A stretch of DNA of 24,575 nt from Pseudomonadota bacterium (GTDB lineage: Bacteria > Pseudomonadota > Gammaproteobacteria > Pseudomonadales > Pseudomonadaceae). Position numbers and translations under genes: made by a program. The notes under the pieces are model-generated. The model was not told the DNA's origin, searched no databases, and was given only the letters and a program-made list of their open reading frames with translations. Location: assembly GCA_023388335.1 (NCBI GenBank), contig JAEWGL010000200.1, positions 1-24,575 of the forward strand. The letters are read 5' to 3'. Of this stretch, positions 9,032 to 17,090 are shown in pieces. The first letter of the stretch is position 1. Every line of letters begins with the position of its first letter.

Positions 9032-9262
9032 CCTAGTGCAACCCAAAATATTCATGAAAGGCGTGCTGCTCGTCTGGCAAGCATGTCCACACCGCGAAAA
9101 TGGATGTTCTTGGTGCGTTTTTGCATGAACAGCGCCGCTCTTGCTCCGAAAGGGAGCAAAACGGCAAAATTTGTAAGAAAAGTCAGAAGAGGTGCAACTA
9201 TGGGACAAAAATGGTTGCACCTGAATCGGTTTGTTGCATAGCATTCGCCGCCTGGGTGCAAC
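9027..9262. promoter_or_regulatory. PutA operator array in the putA-putP control region
   Basis: Six copies of GTTGCA (or its complement TGCAAC) lie in the 353-bp divergent gap: 9027-9032, 9037-9042, 9193-9198, 9214-9219, 9233-9238 and 9257-9262. This is the motif bound by the ribbon-helix-helix domain of PutA in enteric bacteria. The first two are 10 bp apart, one helical turn, and sit at the putA promoter. The other four cluster 50-120 bp upstream of putP. Four of the six extend to the octamer GGTTGCAC. The 9191-9198 and 9214-9221 sites form an inverted repeat (GGTGCAAC/GTTGCACC). The two groups are about 150 bp apart, which would permit DNA looping. Between them (9045-9190) I see no other clear element and no convincing small gene. 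Confidence 0.8.
9215..9244 (+). promoter_or_regulatory. Candidate putP promoter
   Basis: TTGCAC at 9215-9220 and TAGCAT at 9239-9244, with an 18-base spacer. The -35 again overlaps a GTTGCA operator (9214-9219), and a second operator (9233-9238) lies in the spacer. The -10 matches only four of six consensus positions, so this is a tentative call. Confidence 0.35.
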
Positions 9263-9311
9263 CGGCTCATGAAGCTGTTGCTACATAACAACAAACGCCA
9301 GGGCACAACCT

Positions 9312-10796
9312 ATGGGTGCAAGCAATCCACTTACGATCACCTTCGTGATCTACATCGCGGCAATGGTATTGATCGGCTTCATGGCCTATCGCTCCACCAA
9401 CAACCTTTCTGACTACATTCTCGGCGGACGCAGCCTCGGCAGCGTAGTGACCGCGCTCTCGGCCGGTGCCTCGGACATGAGTGGCTGGTTGCTGATGGGC
9501 CTGCCGGGCGCCATCTACATGTCGGGTCTCTCTGAAGCCTGGATCGCCATCGGCCTGACCGTCGGTGCCTACCTCAACTGGCTGTTCGTCGCCGGCCGCC
9601 TGCGCGTGCAGACCGAGCACAATGGTGATGCGCTGACCTTGCCGGATTATTTCGCCAGCCGCTTCGAAGACAAGAGCGGCCTGCTGCGGATCATCTCGGC
9701 AGTGGTCATCCTGGTGTTCTTCACCATCTACTGCGCCTCGGGCATTGTCGCTGGCGCCCGCCTGTTCGAAAGCACCTTCGGCATGTCGTACGAGACCGCG
9801 CTGTGGGCCGGTGCCGCGGCAACCATCGCCTACACCTTCGTCGGTGGCTTCCTGGCAGTGAGCTGGACCGACACCGTGCAGGCCTCGCTGATGATCTTCG
9901 CGCTGATCCTCACGCCGGTCATCGTGCTGATCGCCACGGGCGGCTTCGACACCACCTTCCTGGCCATCGAAGCGCAGAACCCGGCGAACTTCGACATGTT
10001 CAAGGGTGCCACCTTCATCGGCATCATCTCGCTGATGGGCTGGGGCCTGGGCTACTTCGGCCAGCCGCACATCCTGGCCCGCTTCATGGCCGCCGACTCG
10101 GTGAAGTCGATCGCCAAGGCCCGACGCATCTCCATGACCTGGATGATCCTGTGTCTGGCCGGTACCTGCGCGGTGGGCTTCTTCGGCATCGCCTACTTCT
10201 CGGCCAACCCTGAGCTGGCAGGCCCTGTCACGGAAAACCACGAGCGCGTGTTCATCGAGCTGGCGAAGATCCTGTTCAACCCGTGGATTGCCGGTGTGCT
10301 GCTGTCGGCCATCCTGGCGGCGGTCATGAGCACCCTGAGCTGCCAGCTGCTGGTGTGCTCCAGCGCCTTGACAGAGGACTTCTACAAGGCGTTCCTGCGC
10401 AAGAACGCCTCGCAGGTCGAGCTGGTCTGGGTCGGTCGGATGATGGTGCTGGCTGTCGCGCTGATCGCCATCGCCCTGGCCGCCAATCCGGAAAACCGCG
10501 TACTGGGCCTGGTCGCCTATGCCTGGGCCGGCTTCGGCGCCGCCTTCGGGCCGGTGATCCTGCTCTCGGTCCTGTGGAAGGGCATGACCCGTAACGGCGC
10601 GCTGGCCGGGGTCGTGGTCGGTGCCGTGACCGTGATCCTGTGGAAGAACTTCGACACACTGGGCCTCTACGAGATCATCCCAGGCTTCCTGTTCGCCAGT
10701 ATCGCGATCATCGTGGTCAGCAAGCTGGGGCGTCCGACCAGCAGCATGATCTCGCGCTTCGAGAGCGCCGACGCGGCCTATCACGCCAACAAGTGA
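9312..10796 (+). CDS. putP: Sodium/proline symporter PutP
   Basis: A 494-residue inner-membrane transporter of the solute:sodium symporter family that brings in proline with Na+. It is hydrophobic throughout, consistent with about 13 membrane helices. The conserved segment AGASDMSGWLLMGLPGA starts at residue 51 and includes Asp 55 and Ser 57, which in E. coli PutP contribute to Na+/proline binding. A Ser-Thr pair at 339-340 matches the second Na+ ligand region of the E. coli protein. The ATG at 9312 has only a modest AGGG eight bases upstream. Expression is expected to be repressed by PutA through the upstream operator array, in step with putA. It is followed within 25 bp by a strong terminator, so it is monocistronic. 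Confidence 0.97.
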   Translation: MGASNPLTITFVIYIAAMVLIGFMAYRSTNNLSDYILGGRSLGSVVTALSAGASDMSGWLLMGLPGAIYMSGLSEAWIAIGLTVGAYLNWLFVAGRLRVQTEHNGDALTLPDYFASRFEDKSGLLRIISAVVILVFFTIYCASGIVAGARLFESTFGMSYETALWAGAAATIAYTFVGGFLAVSWTDTVQASLMIFALILTPVIVLIATGGFDTTFLAIEAQNPANFDMFKGATFIGIISLMGWGLGYFGQPHILARFMAADSVKSIAKARRISMTWMILCLAGTCAVGFFGIAYFSANPELAGPVTENHERVFIELAKILFNPWIAGVLLSAILAAVMSTLSCQLLVCSSALTEDFYKAFLRKNASQVELVWVGRMMVLAVALIAIALAANPENRVLGLVAYAWAGFGAAFGPVILLSVLWKGMTRNGALAGVVVGAVTVILWKNFDTLGLYEIIPGFLFASIAIIVVSKLGRPTSSMISRFESADAAYHANK

Positions 10797-10820
10797 TACG
10801 TTGCTGAGCCCTCCATGACA

Positions 10821-10857
10821 CGGCCCGCGCCTCCCCGAGGCGCGGGCCGTTGTCGTT
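10821..10857 (+). terminator. Terminator hairpin after putP
   Basis: A perfect 13-base GC-rich stem (10821-10833 with 10837-10849) encloses a three-base loop CCC and is followed by the T-rich tract TTGTCGTTT. It begins 24 bp after the putP stop and should separate putP from rlmJ. Confidence 0.85.
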
Positions 10858-10922
10858 TCGGCGGCCATCACCTGACGGCCGCGGCCCGACAAGGTAAACT
10901 TCCCGGTCTTGCAGGAGTTGCC

Positions 10923-11759
10923 ATGAACTATCGTCACGCCTTCCACGCCGGCAACCACGCCGACGTCTTCAAACACCTTGTACTGACCCGGCTGATCGCC
11001 CTGATGTCACGCAAGGAGCAACCATTCGCCTACCTCGACACCCATGCCGGGCTGGGCCTGTATGACCTGCAGGGCGACCAGGCGACGCGCACGGGTGAAT
11101 ACCTGGACGGCGTCGCCCGGCTCTGGGGGCGCGAGGACCTGCCGGCGACCGCCGCCGATTACCTGCGCATCATCCAGCGCCTCAATCCCGACGGCGAGCT
11201 GCGCTATTACCCGGGGTCGCCCGAGCTTGCCCGGCGCCTGATGCGCCAGCAGGACCGCGTGCAGCTCAACGAGAAGCACCCCGAGGATGGTCGCCTGCTC
11301 AAGGAAAACATGAAGAAGGATCCTCGGGTGACGGTGCACCTGGGCGAGGGCTGGCATGTGCCGCGGGCACTGCTGCCGGTGCAGGAAAAACGCGCGGTGA
11401 TGCTCATCGATCCGCCGTTCGAGCAGGCCGACGAGCTCAAGCGTTGCAGCCAGGCGATGAAAGAGGCCATCGGCCGCATGCGCCAGACCGTCGCGGCCAT
11501 CTGGTACCCGATCAAGGATCAGCGCCAGCTGGTGCGCTTCTACCAGGACCTGACCAGCACTGGCGCGCCGAAGTTGCTGCGGGTCGAGTTGTACGTGCAT
11601 CCCCAGGACAGCCCGCAGGGCCTGAACGGCTCGGGCCTGGCCATCGCCAATCCGCCGTGGGGCCTGGAAGAGGAACTGCGCGAATTGCTGCCGTGGCTGT
11701 CCCAGGTGCTGGCGCAAAGCCAGGGCAGCTGGCGCATGGACTGGCTGATCGCCGAGTAG
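10923..11759 (+). CDS. rlmJ: 23S rRNA (adenine(2030)-N6)-methyltransferase RlmJ
   Basis: A 278-residue RlmJ (YhiR/DUF519) protein that methylates A2030 of 23S rRNA using S-adenosylmethionine. The diagnostic N-terminus MNYRHAFHAGNHADVFKH is intact. YLDTHAGLGLYDL (37-49) is the SAM-binding motif, LIDPPFE (161-167) is the catalytic DPPF motif for N6-adenine methylation, and LAIANPPWG comes near the end. The open frame extends back to 10815, but that would run through the putP terminator. The ATG at 10923 has AGGAG five bases upstream and matches the family start. It has its own transcription unit between two hairpin- or promoter-bearing gaps and is not functionally tied to its put or LPS neighbours. 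Confidence 0.95.
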   Translation: MNYRHAFHAGNHADVFKHLVLTRLIALMSRKEQPFAYLDTHAGLGLYDLQGDQATRTGEYLDGVARLWGREDLPATAADYLRIIQRLNPDGELRYYPGSPELARRLMRQQDRVQLNEKHPEDGRLLKENMKKDPRVTVHLGEGWHVPRALLPVQEKRAVMLIDPPFEQADELKRCSQAMKEAIGRMRQTVAAIWYPIKDQRQLVRFYQDLTSTGAPKLLRVELYVHPQDSPQGLNGSGLAIANPPWGLEEELRELLPWLSQVLAQSQGSWRMDWLIAE

Positions 11760-11793
11760 GTCGGGCTGCTCCTACAGACACCCCGCTTTGCGT

Positions 11794-11799
11794 TATAAT
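11794..11799 (+). promoter_or_regulatory. Candidate -10 element for the surface-glycan operon
   Basis: A perfect TATAAT lies 70 bases upstream of the carbamoyltransferase start, in a less GC-rich pocket of the 109-bp gap after rlmJ. No good -35 hexamer is found at 16-18 bases, so it may need an activator. It is the only promoter-like sequence I can see ahead of the carbamoyltransferase to dnpA run. Confidence 0.45.
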
Positions 11800-11868
11800 C
11801 CCGCCCTTTCGCTGCCTTCCGCCCCCTGAGGCCCAGGCGCATTTTCAAAGAATGAAGAGGCTAGACCC

Positions 11869-13626
11869 TTGGCATTGACGATTCTTGGCCTGTCCGGCGC
11901 CCTTAGCCATGATCCTTCCGCGGCCCTGTACATCGACGGCAAGCTGATTGCCGCCGCTGAAGAAGAGCGCTTCGTGCGTGACAAGCACGCAAAGAACCGC
12001 ATGCCCTACGAGTCGGCGAAGTTCTGCCTGGAACAGGCCGGCATCAAGCCGTCGGACGTCGACGTGGTGGCCATTCCCTTTGCGCCGATCAGCCTGTTCG
12101 GCGAGGCCCGCTGGCACTACGCCAAGCGCTACTGGTACGCGCCAGACCGCGCCCTTGACGCGATCCTGATGGGTAACCGGCGCTACAAGCGCTACCGCAA
12201 GAAGATCGTCTGGTGCCTGGAGCAGCTGGGCTTCGATCCGAAGAAGATCAAGATCGAACCGGTCGAGCACCACCTGGCCCATGCCTCCAGCGCCTACCAT
12301 TGCTCGGGCTTCAAGGAAAAGACCGCGATCCTTGGTATCGACGGCAAGGGTGAGTACGCCACCACCTTCTTCGGCTATGGCGAAAACGGCAAGATCCACA
12401 AGATCAAGGAATTCTTCGATCCGGATTCGCTCGGTGGCCTGTACGGTGCAATCACCGAGTTCCTCGGTTTCGAGATGCTCGACGGCGAGTTCAAGGTCAT
12501 GGGCATGGCGCCCTATGGCGACGCCAGCAAATACGATTTTTCGCGCCTGGCCAGCTTCGAGAATGGCGAACTGGTGATCAACACCGAGTACGCCAACGTC
12601 ATCGGCCTGCGTCGCTACAAAGAGAAGGGCAAGGGCTTCTACTTCTCGCCCAAGCTGATCGAGTGGCTGGGTCCCAAGCGTGAAGGCGACATCGCCGACG
12701 AGCCGTACATTCACTACGCGGCCAGCATGCAGGCGCTGTTCGAGAAGCTGGCCCTGCAGATGATCGACCATTACCTGGGCGACATCCTCAAGGAAACCGG
12801 CAAGCTGGCCTTCGCTGGCGGCTGTGCGCTGAACGTCAAGCTCAACCAGAAGATCATTGCCCGTCCCGACCTCAAGGAACTGTTCGTCCAGCCGGCTTCC
12901 GGCGACGCCGGAACCGCGGTCGGCGCAGCCGCCTATGTGTCCCATGCCCGTGGCGTGCCGGTGGAGAAGATGGAGCATGTCTATCTGGGCCCCGCGTACT
13001 CCAACGAGGACGTCATCGCCGCCTGTGCCCGCCATGCGAGCCAGCCGAAATGGCGCAAGATCGACGACATGCCGCAGCGCATCGCCAAGATCATGGTCGA
13101 CGGCAACCCGGTGGCCTGGTTCCAGGGCCGCATGGAGTTTGGTCCGCGTGCCCTGGGCGGTCGCTCGATCATCGGCTGCCCGAGCGTCCCGGGCGTGGCC
13201 AACCGGATCAACGAGCAGATCAAGTTCCGTGAGCGCTGGAGGCCTTTCTGCCCGTCGATGCTCGATACCGTCGGTCCGCAGATGATCAAGGTCGACCACC
13301 CGGCACCCTTCATGACGTTCACCTTCGAAGTTGCCGAAGCGTGGAAGACCCGCGTGCCGGAAGTGGTCCACGAGGACGGTACCTCGCGGGCCCAGGTGCT
13401 CAAGCGCGAGTACAACCCGCGCTACTACGACATGATGAAGGCCCTGGAAGACCTGACCGGCAACGGCGTGTCGCTGAACACCTCGCTGAACCGTCGTGGC
13501 GAGCCCATGATCTGCTCGCCAACCGACGCGCTGAACATGTTCTTCGGGTCCGACCTGCAGTACCTGATCATGGAAGACATCCTGGTGGTCAAGGATGGCG
13601 CGGAGCTGTATGACCAGCCGCTCTGA
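11869..13626 (+). CDS. NodU/CmcH-family carbamoyltransferase, LPS core decoration
   Basis: A 585-residue carbamoyltransferase that should move a carbamoyl group from carbamoyl phosphate to a sugar hydroxyl in the cytosol. The N-terminal actin-like fold starts ILGLSGALSHDPSAAL and includes HHLAHASSAY at 134-143 and GGCALNVKLNQ at 317-327. The C-terminal Carbam_trans_C domain holds GRMEFGPRALGGRS (420-433) and SLNTSLNRRGEPM (535-547). The start is a TTG at 11869: AGAGG lies eight bases upstream, and the nearby ATG at 11852 is out of frame and soon stops. In P. aeruginosa the equivalent gene (PA5005) sits in the LPS core cluster, and the inner-core heptose is known to be carbamoylated there, so heptose is the likely target. 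It overlaps the next gene by 17 bases. It is the first gene of the run. Confidence 0.93.
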   Translation: MALTILGLSGALSHDPSAALYIDGKLIAAAEEERFVRDKHAKNRMPYESAKFCLEQAGIKPSDVDVVAIPFAPISLFGEARWHYAKRYWYAPDRALDAILMGNRRYKRYRKKIVWCLEQLGFDPKKIKIEPVEHHLAHASSAYHCSGFKEKTAILGIDGKGEYATTFFGYGENGKIHKIKEFFDPDSLGGLYGAITEFLGFEMLDGEFKVMGMAPYGDASKYDFSRLASFENGELVINTEYANVIGLRRYKEKGKGFYFSPKLIEWLGPKREGDIADEPYIHYAASMQALFEKLALQMIDHYLGDILKETGKLAFAGGCALNVKLNQKIIARPDLKELFVQPASGDAGTAVGAAAYVSHARGVPVEKMEHVYLGPAYSNEDVIAACARHASQPKWRKIDDMPQRIAKIMVDGNPVAWFQGRMEFGPRALGGRSIIGCPSVPGVANRINEQIKFRERWRPFCPSMLDTVGPQMIKVDHPAPFMTFTFEVAEAWKTRVPEVVHEDGTSRAQVLKREYNPRYYDMMKALEDLTGNGVSLNTSLNRRGEPMICSPTDALNMFFGSDLQYLIMEDILVVKDGAELYDQPL

Positions 13627-14740
13627 ACCGCGCATCCTGCAGTTCTGCCATGGCTACGACGGGCCTTTCCTGGATTGCGCCCGCCAGTATGCCAGCCTGT
13701 TCGCTGGCCGCGGCTACAAGGTCACCACGGTGTTTCTCACCGGCGCTGCCGACCCCGAGGTTGCCGCCGGCTGCGACTCGGATGAGGTGCTGTTCCTGGC
13801 GTTCAGCTCCAAGGCCGTGCGCGGCCTGAAGCTCGGGGCGATTCGTGCCTTGCGGCGCATCGCCGCCGAGCGCGCGTTCAGTTTCTGCATTGCCCACCGG
13901 TTCAAGCCGATCTATGTCGCGCTGCTCGGCACGCGCCTGCCGGTGATCGGCGTGCACCATGCCTTTGGTGATTACCAGCGGTCCGGTCGGCGCCTGTTCG
14001 CCAACCTGCACCGCCAGCGCCTGAGCCTGCTGGGCGTTTCGGACGCGGTGCGCGACGACATGCGCCGCTGCCTGCCGCAGTGGCCAGCCGAACGTATCCA
14101 GACGCTCTACAACCGCATCGACATCGAGGCATTGCGGGCCATCCAGGTGCCTGCCGCCGAGGCACGCCTGGCCCTGGGTCTCGATCCGCAAGCGTGGATC
14201 GTCGGCAACGTCGGGCGCCTGCATCCGGACAAGGACCAGGCCACCTTGCTGCGCGGCTTCGCCCAGGCCCTTCCTGGTCTGCCCGCCGGGGCGCGCCTGG
14301 CAGTGCTGGGCAAGGGGCGCCTGGAAGATTCGCTCAAGGCCCTCGCCGCGGAGCTGGGCGTGGCCGCGCAGGTGGACTTCCTTGGCCAGGTGCCAGATGC
14401 CCGCCGTTACTTCCAGGCCTTCGACGTGTTTGCCCTGAGCTCCGATCACGAGCCGTTTGGCATGGTCCTGCTGGAGGCCATGGTCGCCGGCGTGCCGGTG
14501 CTGGCCACGGCTTGTGGGGGTGCCCGCGAAGTGGTCGAAGGGGTTGGCATGCTGTTCCCGCTGGGGGATGCCGGGCAACTGGCCCAGGGCCTGCAACACA
14601 TGGCCCAGCTCGATGAGGCCCAGCGCCGCGCGTGCGCCGAGCACATGCTGCAGCGCTTGCACGAACGCTTCTGTGATCAAGCCGTGCGGGACACCTTCTG
14701 GCAGTTGCCGCAGGTACGTGCCCTGGCGGTGGAGGCTTGA
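13610..14740 (+). CDS. wapH: GT4 glycosyltransferase, WapH-like, LPS outer core
   Basis: A 376-residue GT-B fold glycosyltransferase of family GT4, expected to add a sugar to the LPS core on the cytosolic face of the inner membrane. The N-terminal domain begins ILQFCHGYDGPFLDCARQY. The C-terminal nucleotide-sugar domain has GNVGRLHPDKD (199-209) and the EPFGMVLLE motif (281-289) followed by AMVAGVPVLATACGG. I chose the ATG at 13610 (GGAG four bases upstream), which matches the start I recall for the P. aeruginosa WapH family; an in-frame ATG at 13595 would add five residues. It overlaps the carbamoyltransferase by 17 bases and abuts the mig-14-like gene as TGATG, so it is translationally coupled on both sides. 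Donor and acceptor cannot be read from sequence. Confidence 0.88.
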   Translation: MTSRSEPRILQFCHGYDGPFLDCARQYASLFAGRGYKVTTVFLTGAADPEVAAGCDSDEVLFLAFSSKAVRGLKLGAIRALRRIAAERAFSFCIAHRFKPIYVALLGTRLPVIGVHHAFGDYQRSGRRLFANLHRQRLSLLGVSDAVRDDMRRCLPQWPAERIQTLYNRIDIEALRAIQVPAAEARLALGLDPQAWIVGNVGRLHPDKDQATLLRGFAQALPGLPAGARLAVLGKGRLEDSLKALAAELGVAAQVDFLGQVPDARRYFQAFDVFALSSDHEPFGMVLLEAMVAGVPVLATACGGAREVVEGVGMLFPLGDAGQLAQGLQHMAQLDEAQRRACAEHMLQRLHERFCDQAVRDTFWQLPQVRALAVEA

Positions 14741-15636
14741 TGCTCAATCTTCTCAAGGCCTGGCGCGAACGTGGCTGGACGGTCATCGATGCCGCCACCT
14801 ATGCCCAGGCTTGGCAGCGCTTCGGCGGCAGTGTCGCGACCCACCCGCGGGTGCTTGAGCCGTTGGCCGAACTGGCACAAATCCCGGTGCGCTACCTGGG
14901 CTGGTATCAGGGTAACGAGCTCAAGGCCGCGATCCCGACCTGGGGCCGTCAGCTGGCGCTGTCCAAGGATGTGCTCAAGCGTGCGGGTAAAAAGGGCCTG
15001 TTCGACCTCGGCAATGCCGAGCTGATCCTCCCGGCGGCGGCGGATGCCGCCGCCCCGTTGCGACATGCCGGACGTTACCTGTCCGAGCTCAACCAGGGGC
15101 GTTTCGCAGGCCTCAAGGTGCAGCGCGAGCAGTTGGCCATGGCCCGGGCCCATGAAGACCTGTCGAAGAAGTTTCGCTACAACCAGCGCCGCGAACTGCG
15201 GCTGCTGGAAGAGGCGGGTGGCCAGGTGCGTCCGGTCAGTGACTTCACGGCCAGCGAGATGGCCGCCATGTACTGCGACCTGTTCCAGCGCCGCTGGGGT
15301 TTTGCGGCCACTGGCGCGGCGCGCATGGCCGAGGTGATCGAGCGCTTGCGCGAGCTGATGATCGGTTCGGTACTGTTTCTTGAAGATGCCCCGATCGCCA
15401 TCCAGCTGGTATATCGCGTCGAGGCGCCGGAGTGGATCAGCGTCGAGTACGTCAACGGTGGCGTCGACCCGGACACCAAGGCCTTCAGCCCTGGTAGCGT
15501 GCTGAGCTTCCTCAATACTCAGGCGGCCTGGGAGGATGCGCAAGCGCGCAACAAGCCGCTGCGGTTCTCCTTCGGTCGTGCCGATCGCGAATACAAGGAC
15601 CGTTGGTGCAACCCTGTGCCGGTGTTTCAGGTGTGA
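14740..15636 (+). CDS. mig-14: Mig-14 family protein
   Basis: A 298-residue protein of the Mig-14 family, which in Salmonella and P. aeruginosa is linked to survival of cationic antimicrobial peptides. The sequence shows an acyltransferase-like (GNAT/FemAB-type) build without a signal peptide or clear membrane helix, including KFRYNQRRELRLLEE near 147-161 and FSFGRADREYKDRW near the C-terminus. That terminal motif is typical of FemAB/GNAT-like proteins acting on sugars or aminoacyl groups. The ATG at 14740 shares its A with the previous stop (TGATG). The next gene starts at a GTG overlapping this gene's stop. Its biochemical reaction is not established. Its place among LPS core genes suggests it modifies a surface glycan. 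Confidence 0.85.
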   Translation: MLNLLKAWRERGWTVIDAATYAQAWQRFGGSVATHPRVLEPLAELAQIPVRYLGWYQGNELKAAIPTWGRQLALSKDVLKRAGKKGLFDLGNAELILPAAADAAAPLRHAGRYLSELNQGRFAGLKVQREQLAMARAHEDLSKKFRYNQRRELRLLEEAGGQVRPVSDFTASEMAAMYCDLFQRRWGFAATGAARMAEVIERLRELMIGSVLFLEDAPIAIQLVYRVEAPEWISVEYVNGGVDPDTKAFSPGSVLSFLNTQAAWEDAQARNKPLRFSFGRADREYKDRWCNPVPVFQV

Positions 15637-17042
15637 GCCGCAAGCAGCAGTTGCTCAAGCGGCATCGGCGTAACAAGCGCCTGGGCCTGCTGGCAGCGCT
15701 GGTGCTGCTGGTCGCCCTTGGCGTCGCCGTGCAATGGTGGCTGCCCCTGCTGTTGCTGCCGTTGCTCTGGGCTGCCCACGAAGCCTGGTTCGCCGATCAC
15801 CTGTTCTACTCGCCGGCTGAGGATTACGCCTACCAGTTCGGTGAGCAGGCCCGCGAGCTGCCGGTGTCGCTGTGCGACGGCCTGGTGTTGCCCGATACCG
15901 TGCTGGCGCTCGATGGCAGCGAGACCCTGCTCCTCGAGGTGCGGGTCAAGGCAGGCTGGCTGGGGCGCTTGCTCGACCCGGTGGTGGAACTGCTGACCGA
16001 TGAAACGCGCGACCGGCAGACGTTCGAGCGCGGGGTCAATGGCACGCGCTTCCTCAACCTGACGGGTCTTGGCGCGCCCCTGATGGCGAGCCGCTTGCGC
16101 CTGCGCGCACGCCACTGCCGCCTGCTGGGCGAGGCGCGAGTGTGGCTGACGCCGGGCGTGGAGCTGCGCCGGCGGCGGATCATGGTCATCGCGCCCCACG
16201 CCGACGATGCGGAACTTGCCGCCTATGGCCTCTACAGCCAGGCTGACGAGGCTTGGGTGGTGACCCTGACGGCCGGCGAGATCGAAGCCGAGCACTACCA
16301 GCGCATGGGCCTGGACAAGGCCGAGGCCGCGCGCCTCAAAGGCCGTCTGCGCGCCTGGGACAGCATCGCCGTGCCTCGCTGGGCCGGTGTGCCCGAATCA
16401 CGTTGCGTGCAGCTGGGCTACTTCTGTCTCCAGCTGCCCACCATGCAGGCCAACCCGGGCCAGCCGGTTGCCTCGCGCGAAGCGCAGATGGCCGACATCC
16501 GCCCGTTCCGTTGCTTCAATCCCACCCTGTTGCCTGCTGATGCCGACGGTGCGCCGACCTGGAACAACCTGCTGGCGGACCTGCGCGCCCTGTTGCTCGA
16601 AGCGCGTCCCCAGGTGCTGGTGATGCCGCACCCGCGGCTCGACCCGCACCCGGACCACCTTTGTGCCCAGGCCGCGGTACTCCAAGCCCTGCAAGGGCTG
16701 GCCTGGCAGCCTGAAACCCTGCTGTGCTATGCCAACCACCTGCATGACAACGACCGTTGGCCGATGGGCGACAGCGGCGATGGCGTGGCGCTGCCGCCGC
16801 AGCTGAGCGCGCAGGAGGCCTGGGCGCCCTGCAGCGTGGTGCTGGATGTGGCCACCCAGCGTGACAAGGCCATGGCCTTGGGCATGATGCACGACCTGCA
16901 GCCGCCCGCGCCGTTCAAGCGCCGGCTACGCCGCTGGCTGCAGCGTTGGCTGGCGGGCCGGCGCCCATCGCCCTTTGGTGAAAACGAGTTCTTCCGCAAG
17001 GCGGTGCGCCGACATGAACTGTTCTGGCGGCGCGAGCTGTAA
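15633..17042 (+). CDS. dnpA: DnpA, PIG-L family de-N-acetylase, membrane anchored
   Basis: A 469-residue protein. Residues 1-17 are strongly basic, followed by about 38 hydrophobic residues (18-55) that fit two short or one long membrane segment. The PIG-L/LmbE zinc amidase domain follows, with PHADDAE at 188-194 and DPHPDH at 337-342 supplying the metal ligands and the Asp base. Such enzymes remove an N-acetyl group from a GlcNAc-type sugar. The P. aeruginosa homologue DnpA is reported to affect fluoroquinolone persister levels. I chose the GTG at 15633, which overlaps the mig-14 stop (GTGTGA) and gives the start MSRKQQLLKRHRR. The open frame reaches 15603, but those residues lie inside the upstream gene. 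The basic N-terminus suggests the catalytic domain may face the cytosol if there are two helices. The substrate is likely an LPS or core sugar, by context. Confidence 0.9.
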   Translation: MSRKQQLLKRHRRNKRLGLLAALVLLVALGVAVQWWLPLLLLPLLWAAHEAWFADHLFYSPAEDYAYQFGEQARELPVSLCDGLVLPDTVLALDGSETLLLEVRVKAGWLGRLLDPVVELLTDETRDRQTFERGVNGTRFLNLTGLGAPLMASRLRLRARHCRLLGEARVWLTPGVELRRRRIMVIAPHADDAELAAYGLYSQADEAWVVTLTAGEIEAEHYQRMGLDKAEAARLKGRLRAWDSIAVPRWAGVPESRCVQLGYFCLQLPTMQANPGQPVASREAQMADIRPFRCFNPTLLPADADGAPTWNNLLADLRALLLEARPQVLVMPHPRLDPHPDHLCAQAAVLQALQGLAWQPETLLCYANHLHDNDRWPMGDSGDGVALPPQLSAQEAWAPCSVVLDVATQRDKAMALGMMHDLQPPAPFKRRLRRWLQRWLAGRRPSPFGENEFFRKAVRRHELFWRREL

Positions 17043-17090
17043 CGCGATGAGTGATCGACTGCTGTGGCGCCACGAGCCCCAAGGAATGCA

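Noticed and set aside
9045..9190. Possible small gene in the putA-putP gap (short open frames on both strands)
   Set aside because: The frames lack ribosome binding sites, overlap the operator array and show no protein-like composition.
10815..10922. N-terminal extension of RlmJ by 36 residues
   Set aside because: It would be encoded by the putP terminator hairpin; the ATG at 10923 has a better ribosome binding site and the family's conserved MNYRHAFHAGNH start.
9267..10976. 569-codon minus-strand open frame opposite putP
   Set aside because: Shadow of putP: composition is His/Asp/Gln/Gly-rich without domains, and it would read through the putP terminator region.
11761..11783. REP-like fragment after rlmJ (GCTCCTACAG similarity)
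   Set aside because: Only about ten bases resemble a Pseudomonas REP, with no palindromic partner; too short to call.
11845..13635. 596-codon minus-strand open frame opposite the carbamoyltransferase
   Set aside because: It mirrors the carbamoyltransferase gene almost exactly, has no domain match and no credible ribosome binding site context.
13589..14680. 363-codon minus-strand open frame opposite the WapH-like gene
   Set aside because: Antisense shadow; the plus-strand frame has clear GT4 motifs and coupled start and stop.
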